DNA of 62,520 nt from an uncultured Pelagibacteraceae bacterium (GTDB taxonomy: Bacteria; Pseudomonadota; Alphaproteobacteria; Pelagibacterales; Pelagibacteraceae). The DNA lies in assembly GCA_902598315.1 (NCBI GenBank), contig CACKBP010000007.1:1-62520 (forward strand), in the 5' to 3' direction. The notes beneath the pieces were generated by a model. The model worked only from the letters and a program-made list of their open reading frames with translations, made no database searches and was not told the origin of the DNA. The translations under genes and the position numbers were made by a program. Shown here piece after piece: positions 27,485 to 36,412 of the stretch. Each line of letters opens with the position of its first letter. Position 1 is the stretch's first letter.

Positions 27485-29047
27485 ATGCTTGATAACAAGA
27501 TAATACAATCAACTTCATCTTGGCCTTTTGTTGAAGTACGTAAAGTTTTAAAAGATAGAAAAGAGATTATCAAGAAAAAGCAAAAAATTACTTTTCAAAC
27601 CGGATATGGTCCAAGTGGGCTACCACACATCGGAACTTTTGGTGAGGTAGCAAGAACATCTATGATGATTAATGCTTTAAATCATATTCAGAAAATTAAT
27701 CATGAATTAATTACTTTCTCTGATGATATGGATGGCTTAAGAAAAGTTCCTGATAATATTCCAAATGATGAAGTTTTGAAAAAAAATATAGGAAAACCAC
27801 TTACTTCAATTCCAGATCCATTCCAAAAATTTAATAGTTTTGGAGAACATAATAACGAAATGCTTAAAGAGTTTTTAAATAAATTTAAATTTAATTTTAA
27901 ATTTAAAAGCTCAACCGAAAACTATAAAAAAGGAATTTTTAATGATTCACTCATGAGAGTTTTGGAAAAGTATGATGATATAATGAATATAATTTTACCA
28001 ACTTTAAGAGAGGAAAGAAGAAAATCTTACTGTCCATTTTTACCTATTTGCCCCAAAACAGGAAAGGTTCTTGAGATACCTTTGGTCAGTATGAATAAAA
28101 AAACAGGTAAAGTTGTATTTAATAATGATAATGAAAAAATAGAAACAGATATTTTAAATGGAAATTGTAAATTACAGTGGAAAGTTGATTGGGCAATGCG
28201 ATGGTTTACTTTCGACGTTGATTTTGAAATGTATGGTAAGGATTTGACAGAAAGCGCAATTTTGTCAAATAAAATTTGCCATGTTCTAGGGAAAACTCCA
28301 CCTAATGGATTTGCATATGAATTATTTTTAGATGAAAAAGGAGAAAAAATTTCAAAATCAAAAGGTAATGGAATATCAATTGAACAATGGTTAAGATATG
28401 CTTCTCCTGAAAGTTTATCTTTGTACATGTATCCTAATCCTAAAAGAGCAAAAAAACTCTATTCTGAAGTTGTTCCTAAGACAGTCGATGATTATCTTAA
28501 TTTATTAGAAAAATTTCCCACACAAGAATTAAAAGAAAAGATATTAAATCCTGTATGGCATATTCATAATGGCAATCCACCAGAGGAAAAAATTGTTATG
28601 CCTTTTTCTATGTTATTAAATTTAGTTGGTTCAAGTAATGCGGATAACAAAAAAATACTTTGGAAGTTTATTAATAGGTTTCATAAAGAAATTACTCCCT
28701 CAAAAAATAAAATATTTGATAGCCTTACAGAATATGCAATAAATTATTTCAAAGATAAAGTAGAGCCAAATAAAAATTTTAAAAAACCAAATTCAGATGA
28801 AAAAAAAGCTTTAGAAAAATTAATAACAAGATTAAAACAAATTGATCAAAATTTAAAGCCAGAGGATATTCAAACCCACGTTTATACGGTTGGTAAAGAA
28901 AATGGGTATGAAAAGAATTTAAGAGATTGGTTTAAACTTATTTATCAAGTCGTTTTTGGGGAAGAAAATGGACCAAGAATGGGTTTTTTTATAAGTTTTT
29001 TTGGACTTAAAGAAACAATTCAATTAATAAATGAAAAAATAAAATAA
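27485..29047 (+). CDS. lysS: Lysyl-tRNA synthetase, class I (archaeal type)
   Basis: A 520-residue class I enzyme, unrelated to the class II LysRS of most bacteria. The HIGH-equivalent PHIGT is at 47-51 and the KMSKS-equivalent KISKS at 288-292. SYCPFLPICPKTGK and ASPESLSLYMYPNPKRAKKL are typical of LysRS-I. This form is known in archaea, spirochaetes and many alphaproteobacteria including Rickettsia and SAR11. The 92-base upstream spacer contains TATAAT at 27438-27443 and TATAAA at 27461-27466 as candidate -10 boxes. pyrD starts 4 bases after its stop. Confidence 0.96.
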   Translation: MLDNKIIQSTSSWPFVEVRKVLKDRKEIIKKKQKITFQTGYGPSGLPHIGTFGEVARTSMMINALNHIQKINHELITFSDDMDGLRKVPDNIPNDEVLKKNIGKPLTSIPDPFQKFNSFGEHNNEMLKEFLNKFKFNFKFKSSTENYKKGIFNDSLMRVLEKYDDIMNIILPTLREERRKSYCPFLPICPKTGKVLEIPLVSMNKKTGKVVFNNDNEKIETDILNGNCKLQWKVDWAMRWFTFDVDFEMYGKDLTESAILSNKICHVLGKTPPNGFAYELFLDEKGEKISKSKGNGISIEQWLRYASPESLSLYMYPNPKRAKKLYSEVVPKTVDDYLNLLEKFPTQELKEKILNPVWHIHNGNPPEEKIVMPFSMLLNLVGSSNADNKKILWKFINRFHKEITPSKNKIFDSLTEYAINYFKDKVEPNKNFKKPNSDEKKALEKLITRLKQIDQNLKPEDIQTHVYTVGKENGYEKNLRDWFKLIYQVVFGEENGPRMGFFISFFGLKETIQLINEKIK

Positions 29048-29051
29048 TAAA

Positions 29052-30098
29052 ATGTTTTCAATTTTTAAACCTTATATATTTTCTTTAGACCCAGAGGTAG
29101 CACACGATTTAGCAATTAAGTCATTAAAACTAAACTTTTTACCAAAAAGTATTTTTAGTGTGGAGGATGAGGAGTTTTTGAAAACCACATTATTAAATAG
29201 AAAATTACCTAATCCAATAGGGTTAGCAGCAGGATTTGACAAAAGCGCAGAAGTTTATAATTCCTTATTTAAGCTTGGGTTTGGATTCGTTGAAGTGGGT
29301 ACAATTACACCAAAAAGGCAATTAGGCAATCCTAAACCAAGAGTTTTTAGGTTAGAAAAAGATCAAGCATTAATAAATAGACTTGGTTTTAATAATCACG
29401 GCTCAGAAATTGTTTTAAAAAGAATAGCTAATGACATTCCAAGTGGATTTTTAGGAATAAATATTGGTCCGAACAAAGACACAAAGAATAAAGAAGAAGA
29501 TTATTATTATTGTTTATCTAAACTTTCGAAGCATGCTGGTTACATAACAATAAATATTTCATCTCCTAATACTCAAGGGCTTAGAAATTTTCATGAAAAA
29601 AAAGAATTAGAAAAGCTATTAAATGGAATAAATAAAATTAGAAAAGATAATAATATCGAAAAAGAAATTGTAATTAAACTTTCTCCAGATATTAATTCCA
29701 GTGAAGTAAGTAGTATTTTAGATTTAATAATCAAGTTTAAAATAGGCGGCATTATAGTTAGCAACACTACAGAAACCAATCGAGAGAGTTTATCTGATAC
29801 AAAAAAAAATGAACAAGGTGGGTTGTCAGGCCAACCTTTAAAAGATCTTTCTACTAATTTAATAAAAAAATTTTATAAGGAGACAAAAGGAAAAATACAA
29901 ATTATTGGAGTTGGAGGTGTTGACTCAGGACAATCAGCTTTTGAGAAAATTATTGCAGGCGCAAATGCGGTTCAATTATATACGGGGATGGTATTTAAAG
30001 GACCAGGAGTAGTTAAAGATATGAAAAAGGAGCTAATTTCAATTTTAAAAAAAGAAAATCTAAAAAATGTAAGCGAAGCTGTAGGAATTAACTCTTGA
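29052..30098 (+). CDS. pyrD: Dihydroorotate dehydrogenase (quinone), class 2
   Basis: A 348-residue membrane-associated flavoenzyme that oxidises dihydroorotate to orotate and passes electrons to quinone. The N-terminal helical segment (FKPYIFSLDPEVAHDLAIKSLKL) is the class 2 membrane-binding extension. NPIGLAAGFDKSAEVYN and NISSPNTQGLR (with the catalytic Ser) bind FMN and substrate, and GVGGVDSGQSAFEKIIAGANAVQLYTG binds the FMN phosphate. It follows lysS closely and probably shares its transcript. Confidence 0.96.
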   Translation: MFSIFKPYIFSLDPEVAHDLAIKSLKLNFLPKSIFSVEDEEFLKTTLLNRKLPNPIGLAAGFDKSAEVYNSLFKLGFGFVEVGTITPKRQLGNPKPRVFRLEKDQALINRLGFNNHGSEIVLKRIANDIPSGFLGINIGPNKDTKNKEEDYYYCLSKLSKHAGYITINISSPNTQGLRNFHEKKELEKLLNGINKIRKDNNIEKEIVIKLSPDINSSEVSSILDLIIKFKIGGIIVSNTTETNRESLSDTKKNEQGGLSGQPLKDLSTNLIKKFYKETKGKIQIIGVGGVDSGQSAFEKIIAGANAVQLYTGMVFKGPGVVKDMKKELISILKKENLKNVSEAVGINS

Positions 30099-30136
30099 CC
30101 GTTCTTAATGCTCAACATATATAACGAAGATAAATT

Positions 30137-30415
30137 ATGTCAAAAAGATGTGAATTAACAGGTATATCCCCTCTTAAAGGTCATAACGTGAGCCATGCTA
30201 AGAATAAAACTAAGAGAAGGTTCTTGCCAAATTTAAAAAAAGTTACCTTTAAAAGCGATATACTCAAAAAAAATATAAAATTAAATGTGGCTAATGCTGC
30301 TTTAAGAACAGTTGATTTTAAAGGAGGTCTTGATAAATTCCTATTAGCCTCAAAAAACAAAAAATTATCAAAAAGAGTAAAAAAAATTAAAGCGTCTATT
30401 TCAGCAAAAGTATAA
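30137..30415 (+). CDS. rpmB: 50S ribosomal protein L28
   Basis: A 92-residue basic protein. MSKRCELTGISPLKGHNVSHAKNKTKRRF is the L28 N-terminal signature, and VANAALRTVDFKGGLDKFL matches the C-terminal half. rpmG is not adjacent, unlike in many bacteria. It is one base from the transporter gene downstream. Confidence 0.96.
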   Translation: MSKRCELTGISPLKGHNVSHAKNKTKRRFLPNLKKVTFKSDILKKNIKLNVANAALRTVDFKGGLDKFLLASKNKKLSKRVKKIKASISAKV

Positions 30416-30416
30416 T

Positions 30417-30992
30417 ATGAATTTGTATTACAAACTGTCCTTATTAATGGGTATCGTTGTAGTAATTTCAAATTTTTTAGTACAATTCCCTATTCACCAT
30501 TTTGGTCTTAATGAAATTTTAACTTACGGAGCGTTTAGTTATCCTATAACCTTTTTTATAACTGATTTAGCTAATAGGGCTTATGGGAAAGTAATTGCAA
30601 GAAAAGTAGTCTACTTTGGTTTTGTAATAGGAGTTCTTCTTACATTAATTGTATCAACAAATTTTTCAGATTTAATCTCAATAAGAATCGCGATTGGATC
30701 TGGAGTTGCTTTTTTTATTGCACAAAACTTAGATGTTCAAATATTCGATCGTTTGCGGAAAAAGAGCTGGTATATTGCACCACTTACCTCATCTTTAGTT
30801 GGATCTATCACAGACACTTTTTTATTTTTTTCAATTGCTTTTTATGCAACAGGGGTTCCATGGCTTACCTTAGCATTCGGAGATCTAGCTGTTAAATTTT
30901 TAGTGACAATAGTCATGTTAATACCATTTAAACTCTTACTTAAAAAAATTAGAGATTTGAATGAAAATTCAATTTCTAAAATTAACCCTTAA
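30417..30992 (+). CDS. Queuosine-precursor-type transporter (VUT/YhhQ family)
   Basis: A 191-residue membrane protein with about six hydrophobic segments. [20 protein letters not shown] in the second segment, [21 protein letters not shown] and [17 protein letters not shown] are the signatures of the vitamin uptake transporter/YhhQ family, whose characterised members import 7-cyano- or 7-deazaguanine precursors of queuosine. Import of a precursor would suit a reduced genome, but specificity is inferred only from the family. Its TAA stop and that of the convergent cobT-like gene are interleaved in one TTAA. Confidence 0.88.
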   Translation: MNLYYKLSLLMGIVVVISNFLVQFPIHHFGLNEILTYGAFSYPITFFITDLANRAYGKVIARKVVYFGFVIGVLLTLIVSTNFSDLISIRIAIGSGVAFFIAQNLDVQIFDRLRKKSWYIAPLTSSLVGSITDTFLFFSIAFYATGVPWLTLAFGDLAVKFLVTIVMLIPFKLLLKKIRDLNENSISKINP

Positions 30993-32803
30993 TGGATTGT
31001 ATTCTTATCTTTGTCCACAAATAAATCAGTGAGTTGATTTATCATCACATCTCCTAAGTCTTGCACATCAGCAATTTTTACCGCTCTATTGTAATATCTT
31101 GTAACGTCATGACCTATTCCGATAGCTAGAAGTTCTATATTAGATTTGTTTTCTATCCATTTAACTGTTTTTTTTAAGTCATTCTCTAGATAGTCACTAG
31201 TATTAGTTGACAGAGTAGAATCATCAACTGGAGCTCCATCAGAAATAACCATCAATATTTTTCTGTCCTCCTTTCTTTTGTTCATTTTGTTAAAAGACCA
31301 TTTAAGTGCCTCTCCATCTATATTTTCTTTCAGCAAACCCTCTTTTAACATAAGCCCTATATTATTTTTAGCTTGTCTCCAGGGTGTATCTGCAGACTTG
31401 TAAATAATATGTCTTAAGTCATTAAGTCTACCAGGTAAATTAGGCTTATCATTTTTCATCCATTTTTCTCTTGAAGATCCACCTTTCCAATGTTTGGTTG
31501 TAAATCCCAATATTTCTACTTTAACCATACATCTTTCTAACGTCCTGGATAAGATATCAGCACAAATTGCTGCCACTGAAATTGGCTTTCCTCGCATTGA
31601 ACCTGAATTATCTATTAATATAGTAACCAAGGTATCTTTAAACTCAATTTCTTTTTCTTTTTTAAATGAAAGAGAATTAAATGGATCCATAATTATTCGT
31701 GGAAGTTTTGAGGTATCTAGTAAACCTTCTTCTAAATCAAAGTCCCAAGATCTATTTTGTTTAGCTAACAATTTTCTTTGCAATTTATTAGCTAATTTAG
31801 ATATAAAATTCTTAAGTTGCAACAATTGTTGGTCTAAGTTTTTTCTTAATCTAATCATTTCTTCTAAATTTTCTAATTCCTCAGCTTTTACAACTTCATC
31901 AAATTCTTCAGTATACGTCTTGTATTGATTATTATTGAAATTTTTTAAGCCTCTTTTTTTAAAGTCGGGTCTTGAGTTATCGCTTACTTCTACTTCTTCT
32001 TCAGCGGTATTTGACTCTTTTGCCTCATTTTCAAGGTCTGGAATACCAGCGTCAATAGACATCTCCTCATTTCTCTCATCTTTTTGTTTAGATTTATGTT
32101 CATTATTTTGAGGTTTTGATTGTTTATCATCATTTTTACTTTCATCTTCTCTTTTTTCTTCTTCATTAAAGTTTTCATCTAAACTCATTTTTGAAATCAA
32201 TTTAGAGACAAGCGAGTTAAAATTCTCTTGATCTAAAGTTAAATCTTTTAATTTTGGTATTTTATCTTTAAATTGATCATTTAGGTCTTTTTTGTAGAAT
32301 TTAAATTTTTTTTCTAATTCATTATCACTTTTAAAGTTTAAAAATTTAATTCTAAGGTAGTTTTCAAACGACTCTACAATTTTATCTTCACTATTTTTTA
32401 AATCTAATCCAGAAACTCTCTTAATGTAGAATTTTTCTATATTTTTTTTTACTCCTTTAAAATAACTTGTGCCAATTTTCTCACATCTTATTTTTTCTGA
32501 GATTTTATATAATTTTTTAGAAATATTACCATCGGGCTCATACTTTTTTAGTATTTTTTTATCTGAAAATCTTATTCTTAATGACTTAGAGTCTGCTATT
32601 GCCCTAATATCTTCATAATTAGATTTATCTCTGTTTCTCTCTAAATCTGGTAATTTAATTGAATAATTTGAAGATTTTGAATTTTGATTACCAAAGAGCA
32701 CCTCAATTTTTTCAGAATTAGATAACGATCTTACAGTCGAGCTGATTGCTGCTTTAAAATCTTCTAACTTTTCTTTTTTACTTTCCACTTTATAAAGTGA
32801 CAT
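30989..32803 (-). CDS. cobT: CobT-like VWA protein (cobaltochelatase-subunit family)
   Basis: A 604-residue protein. After ~210 residues of unassigned helical sequence comes a highly acidic, low-complexity linker (about 213-280), then a helical segment and a von Willebrand A domain with the MIDAS motif DNSGS at 398-402 and [12 protein letters not shown] further on. In B12 makers, CobT and CobS form an AAA+/VWA complex that loads cobalt with CobN. No CobN or other corrin gene is in view, and SAR11 organisms are known to need external B12-pathway products, so another client is likely. It overlaps cobS by 14 bases. Confidence 0.87.
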   Translation of the reverse strand: MSLYKVESKKEKLEDFKAAISSTVRSLSNSEKIEVLFGNQNSKSSNYSIKLPDLERNRDKSNYEDIRAIADSKSLRIRFSDKKILKKYEPDGNISKKLYKISEKIRCEKIGTSYFKGVKKNIEKFYIKRVSGLDLKNSEDKIVESFENYLRIKFLNFKSDNELEKKFKFYKKDLNDQFKDKIPKLKDLTLDQENFNSLVSKLISKMSLDENFNEEEKREDESKNDDKQSKPQNNEHKSKQKDERNEEMSIDAGIPDLENEAKESNTAEEEVEVSDNSRPDFKKRGLKNFNNNQYKTYTEEFDEVVKAEELENLEEMIRLRKNLDQQLLQLKNFISKLANKLQRKLLAKQNRSWDFDLEEGLLDTSKLPRIIMDPFNSLSFKKEKEIEFKDTLVTILIDNSGSMRGKPISVAAICADILSRTLERCMVKVEILGFTTKHWKGGSSREKWMKNDKPNLPGRLNDLRHIIYKSADTPWRQAKNNIGLMLKEGLLKENIDGEALKWSFNKMNKRKEDRKILMVISDGAPVDDSTLSTNTSDYLENDLKKTVKWIENKSNIELLAIGIGHDVTRYYNRAVKIADVQDLGDVMINQLTDLFVDKDKNTIH

Positions 32804-33767
32804 TTATTGATGATTCAGGAAGGTCTTCGCCAAAGCATCGTTGGTAATATTCTGATATTATTTTTTTTTCTAATTCGTCACATTTATTTAAAAAAGTTAA
32901 CCTAAATGTATATCCTTTATCTTTAAAAATCTCTGTATTTTCAGCCCAATGCAAAACTGTTCTAGGGCTCATGAGCGTTGAAATATCTCCGTTTATGAAG
33001 CCTTTTCTTGTAAGGTCTGCGACTTTGATCATATTTGAGACTAATTCTTTTCCATCCTTACTGTTGAAATTTTTATTTTTAGCCAGAATGATTTCCAACT
33101 CTTTTTCAAATGAGAGATAATTTAATGTTGAAACGATATTCCATCTATCCATTTGACCTTGGTTTATTTGCTGAGTACCATGATATAAACCTGTAGTATC
33201 ACCTAAACCAACAGTATTTGTGGTAGCAAAAATTCTAAAAAAATCATGCTGTTTTAAGACTTTATTCTTATCTAATAAGGTAAAGTTACCCTCGTTTTCT
33301 AAAACTCTTTGTATTACAAACATTACATCTGGTCTCCCTGCATCATATTCATCAAATACTAGTGCCACAGGATTTTGTATAGACCATGGAAGTATACCCT
33401 CCTTAAATTCAGTTATTTGTTTACCATCTTTCAATACAATCGCGTCTTTACCAATTAAATCAATTCTGCTGATATGGCTGTCTAGATTAACTCTTATGCA
33501 AGGCCAGTTTAGTCTAGCTGCAACTTGCTCTATATGAGTAGATTTTCCAGTGCCATGGTAACCTTGTATTAATACTCTTTTATTGAAGGAGAAACCTGCG
33601 AGAATTGCAAGAGTTGTATCTTTGTCAAATTTATAATCTGGATCTATTTTTGGCACGTAATCATTTTTTTTCGAAAAAGCTCCTACCTTCATGTCGCTGT
33701 CAAATCCAAAAGTTTGCTTGACAGATAATTTTATGTCAGTTTTTTGCAAAAGAGGTTCTGTATTCAT
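32790..33767 (-). CDS. cobS: CobS-like AAA+ ATPase (cobaltochelatase-subunit family)
   Basis: A 325-residue MoxR-clade AAA+ ATPase. Walker [10 protein letters not shown] is at 69-77, Walker B LVFDE at 136-140, and sensor 1 lies in [11 protein letters not shown]. The N-terminal [22 protein letters not shown] is typical of CobS in alphaproteobacteria. With CobT it should form a hexameric motor that remodels a metal-insertion or other partner. The gene is flanked and overlapped by a DnaJ-domain gene upstream (4 bases) and cobT downstream (14 bases). Confidence 0.9.
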   Translation of the reverse strand: MNTEPLLQKTDIKLSVKQTFGFDSDMKVGAFSKKNDYVPKIDPDYKFDKDTTLAILAGFSFNKRVLIQGYHGTGKSTHIEQVAARLNWPCIRVNLDSHISRIDLIGKDAIVLKDGKQITEFKEGILPWSIQNPVALVFDEYDAGRPDVMFVIQRVLENEGNFTLLDKNKVLKQHDFFRIFATTNTVGLGDTTGLYHGTQQINQGQMDRWNIVSTLNYLSFEKELEIILAKNKNFNSKDGKELVSNMIKVADLTRKGFINGDISTLMSPRTVLHWAENTEIFKDKGYTFRLTFLNKCDELEKKIISEYYQRCFGEDLPESSINVTL

Positions 33768-34279
33768 TTTTTTCCTAAAGTTTTTTTAAGTTGGCTATAT
33801 GCCAGTGTTATTTTTTTTAATTTGTCTTCAAATTTTTTACTGCCTTGGTTTTTATCAGGATGATATTTTTTTACAAGCTCTTTAAATTTTGATTGAATTT
33901 TTTCCCATTTTACGTCTTCATTTAGCTCCATAGCCTGCAGAGCATCCCTGTCAGTTTGTGAAATTTTAGCTTTCTTAAAATCTTTGTAGTTTGAAGTTTT
34001 AAATATATTAAGTTTGTCATCTAATGCATTATTCCAAAGTATATTAAAAAAATTTTCAGAAGAGCCAAAGTTTTTTGTACTTTTATGCCATGTTAAGTCA
34101 GATTTTATAAAATACTCAATTTCTTGGTCTGTCATATTTTCAAAATAATTCCAATTTTTATTAAAGATTTTAATATGTTCAAGACAAAGTAATCTATATT
34201 TTTTGCTATTATCCCTTTCAATTGGGGCCTTGTAGAGGCCTGGTTTTTTGCAGTTATCCCAATCACAAATTATTTTCAT
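33764..34279 (-). CDS. DnaJ-domain protein with N-terminal Cys/His cluster
   Basis: A 171-residue protein whose last ~55 residues form a J domain with the invariant HPD at 140-142 (VKKYHPDKNQG), able to stimulate Hsp70 ATPase. The N-terminus has C5-x4-C10 and C32-x2-H35, a possible zinc-binding arrangement. The middle resembles the alphaproteobacterial DnaJ-like proteins encoded next to cobS-cobT. It is the first gene of the DnaJ-CobS-CobT unit and lies 30 bases from the divergent bolA. It is probably a client adaptor for the AAA+/VWA machine, which is inference. Confidence 0.85.
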   Translation of the reverse strand: MKIICDWDNCKKPGLYKAPIERDNSKKYRLLCLEHIKIFNKNWNYFENMTDQEIEYFIKSDLTWHKSTKNFGSSENFFNILWNNALDDKLNIFKTSNYKDFKKAKISQTDRDALQAMELNEDVKWEKIQSKFKELVKKYHPDKNQGSKKFEDKLKKITLAYSQLKKTLGKK

Positions 34280-34309
34280 AAATTTAATCTATATAGTAAA
34301 ATTTAAATA

Positions 34310-34564
34310 ATGGATAATTATTTTAAAAAAATTGAAAATAAATTAAAGAAAGAAATAAGTATTGAAAAAATCAAAATAATTGATAATTCTTATAAACATA
34401 GAGGTCATAAATTCTTTAGCCCTGATAAGTTACATTTACATATTAAAATTGAGTCATTGTACTTAAAATCTTTGTCAAGAGTAAAAGCACATAAACTAGT
34501 TATGAAAATATTAGACCAAGATTTAAAATTTAAAATCCATGCCCTAGAAATTAGTATTGACTAA
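34310..34564 (+). CDS. BolA family protein
   Basis: An 84-residue protein with the BolA fold pattern: an N-terminal helix, then HRGHKFFSPDKLHLHIKIES and a conserved basic helix SLSRVKAHKLVMKIL ending in FKIHALEISI. BolA proteins pair with monothiol glutaredoxins in Fe-S cluster handling and signalling. The histidine in IHALEI is the usual cluster ligand. Its neighbourhood beside the DnaJ-CobS-CobT unit is common in alphaproteobacteria. The 3' end overlaps the convergent aroB by 14 bases. Confidence 0.9.
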   Translation: MDNYFKKIENKLKKEISIEKIKIIDNSYKHRGHKFFSPDKLHLHIKIESLYLKSLSRVKAHKLVMKILDQDLKFKIHALEISID

Positions 34565-35663
34565 TTTTACGACTTAACATTTTAATTTCATTTGTTGAAA
34601 TTTTATTTTTATTTGGCATTGTAGTTCTACCAATATCTTTAAGTAAAATAAAATTTATTTTTTTATCATTATTCTTTTTATCATTGCTCAAAAATGGAAT
34701 AAGATTTTTTATGTTCTTTTGATTTGAGTATTTTTTTACAGTGTATTTTAAATTATTCTCTTTATAGATTTCTTCAATAATTCTCAAAACTTTATAGCTA
34801 CAAATTTTTTTTATATGGGATAGCCTAACTGCTAAAATAATTCCTGATAACACAGCCTCTCCATGACTAACTTTTTTTGAATAATTATTTTTTGCTTCTA
34901 TTGCATGCGCAAAAGTATGTCCGAAGTTAAGCAACATTCTTAAACCTTTTTCAGACACGTCTTTATCGACAAAATATTTTTTAATTTTACAACTTTTTTT
35001 AATTGCATAAATTAATTCTGCCTGTTTTTTTGATAAAATTTTTTTTGAATTTTTTTTTAACCAATAAAAAAATTTTTTATCTTTTATAATTGAGTGTTTC
35101 AATATTTCAGCATAACCACATACCATTTCCTTTTTAGGCAGTGAGTTTAAAAAGGACGTATCGCTGATTACTAATTTTGGTTGATAAAATGAACCAACAA
35201 GATTTTTACCAAAAACAGTATTAACTCCTGTTTTGCCACCAATTGACGAGTCAACTTGTGCAAGTAAAGTTGTGGGAACGTTAATAAAATCTATACCTCT
35301 TTTAAATATACTTGCAATAAAACCTACTAAATCTCCCGTGATACCACCGCCAACACTAATAATTAAATCTGATCGATTAAAATTAAGTTTTAAAAGCTTA
35401 TCTAAATAAAAACTAACTGTTTTAACAGATTTAGTTTTTTCACTAGCATCAAATTTTAAAAAAGAAATTTCATAACCTTTAAGTTTATTTTTAAAGATCG
35501 TCCTAAATTTTTTTGGTACATTTTTGTCTATGAAGACTCCAATTTTTTTAACTTTAGGAAAGCTATGTTTTAATTTTATTGGCAAAATTTTCAATACATC
35601 GTTACCAATAAATATTGAGTAATTATAATTTTTACTTCTTAATTTAATTTCTTGAGTTTTCAT
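34551..35663 (-). CDS. aroB: 3-Dehydroquinate synthase
   Basis: A 370-residue NAD- and metal-dependent enzyme, second step of the shikimate pathway. GGGITGDLVGFIASIFKRGIDFINVPTTLLAQVDSSIGGKTGVN is the NAD/substrate region, and LNFGHTFAHAIE carries zinc-binding histidines. Length is normal. The start overlaps the aroK end by 20 bases, so aroK-aroB form a unit as in most proteobacteria. The 3' end overlaps bolA tail to tail. Confidence 0.96.
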   Translation of the reverse strand: MKTQEIKLRSKNYNYSIFIGNDVLKILPIKLKHSFPKVKKIGVFIDKNVPKKFRTIFKNKLKGYEISFLKFDASEKTKSVKTVSFYLDKLLKLNFNRSDLIISVGGGITGDLVGFIASIFKRGIDFINVPTTLLAQVDSSIGGKTGVNTVFGKNLVGSFYQPKLVISDTSFLNSLPKKEMVCGYAEILKHSIIKDKKFFYWLKKNSKKILSKKQAELIYAIKKSCKIKKYFVDKDVSEKGLRMLLNFGHTFAHAIEAKNNYSKKVSHGEAVLSGIILAVRLSHIKKICSYKVLRIIEEIYKENNLKYTVKKYSNQKNIKNLIPFLSNDKKNNDKKINFILLKDIGRTTMPNKNKISTNEIKMLSRKISQY

Positions 35664-36159
35664 AAAGTCTTATTATTTTTTTAACAACAATTTCTTGTTT
35701 TAAAAAATTACATTTAATTTTGTAATCTGCTTCATTATAAGTTTTCTTTCTTTTTAAGTAAATTTTATAGATTTCCTCATCAAGGTTTTTTCTGAATAAT
35801 AAAGGTCTTTTTCGTGATCTTCTCAACCTTTTGATTAATTCTACCAAACTTACGTCTAGCCAAAAACTGATACACGTGTTTTTGACCGCTTTCCTAATCG
35901 CATTATTGAGGAAGGCTCCTCCGCCTAAAGATATAACCGAATTATGTTTATTTAATTCTCTTAAGCTTATATCATTTTCCAATTTCCTAAAGTACGTTTC
36001 ATTCTTTTTTTTAAAGATTTGATTTATAGAACATCCCTCTTTTAATTCTATAATTTTGTCTATATCAACAAATGTAAATGAAAGCTTTTTTGCAAGCTTT
36101 TTTCCGATTGTTGACTTACCAACTCCCATCATTCCAGTTAAAACAAGGTTTTTACTCAT
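35644..36159 (-). CDS. aroK: Shikimate kinase
   Basis: A 171-residue P-loop kinase that phosphorylates shikimate. GMMGVGKST (9-17) is the Walker A loop, VDIDKIIE holds the shikimate-binding Asp, GGGAFLNN is the Walker B-like glycine stretch, and RKRPLL is in the lid. It heads the aroK-aroB unit. The 73 bases upstream, shared with a divergent small membrane protein, show no clear promoter match. Confidence 0.95.
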   Translation of the reverse strand: MSKNLVLTGMMGVGKSTIGKKLAKKLSFTFVDIDKIIELKEGCSINQIFKKKNETYFRKLENDISLRELNKHNSVISLGGGAFLNNAIRKAVKNTCISFWLDVSLVELIKRLRRSRKRPLLFRKNLDEEIYKIYLKRKKTYNEADYKIKCNFLKQEIVVKKIIRLYENSRN

Positions 36160-36232
36160 TAAATTTTCTTATTTTGAAATTGATTTTTCATAATTATGTC
36201 TTATTTTTTGAGTTTAAATTAAATCAAAAAGT

Positions 36233-36412
36233 ATGCAACTTAAATACAACAGACAACCAAGCCTAGGAAGTTCCTTACTTAAAACACTTATTAAGCTTTT
36301 AATCGTATGTGTAATTTTCATTGTCTCAATTTTTTTAATTGAAAAAATAAAATTTCCAAGTCCAGAAAAAAATTACGAAATTGACATTACAAATGATATT
36401 AAAAAACTCTAG
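36233..36412 (+). CDS. 59-residue single-span membrane protein
   Basis: The frame starts at ATG 36233 and ends with TAG at 36410-36412. A basic N-terminus (MQLKYNRQPSLGSSLLKTLIKLL) is followed by one helix of about 17 hydrophobic residues and a charged C-terminus (EKIKFPSPEKNYEIDITNDIKKL), predicting N-in, C-out topology with a periplasmic tail. It overlaps the start of the large exported protein by 20 bases, which suggests translational coupling. The family is not recognised, but the charge pattern, spacing and overlap favour a real gene. Confidence 0.65.
   Translation: MQLKYNRQPSLGSSLLKTLIKLLIVCVIFIVSIFLIEKIKFPSPEKNYEIDITNDIKKL

Noticed and set aside
31494-31928. 144-residue plus-strand frame
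   Set aside because: It is antisense to the VWA region of the CobT-like gene, whose MIDAS motif lies on the minus strand.
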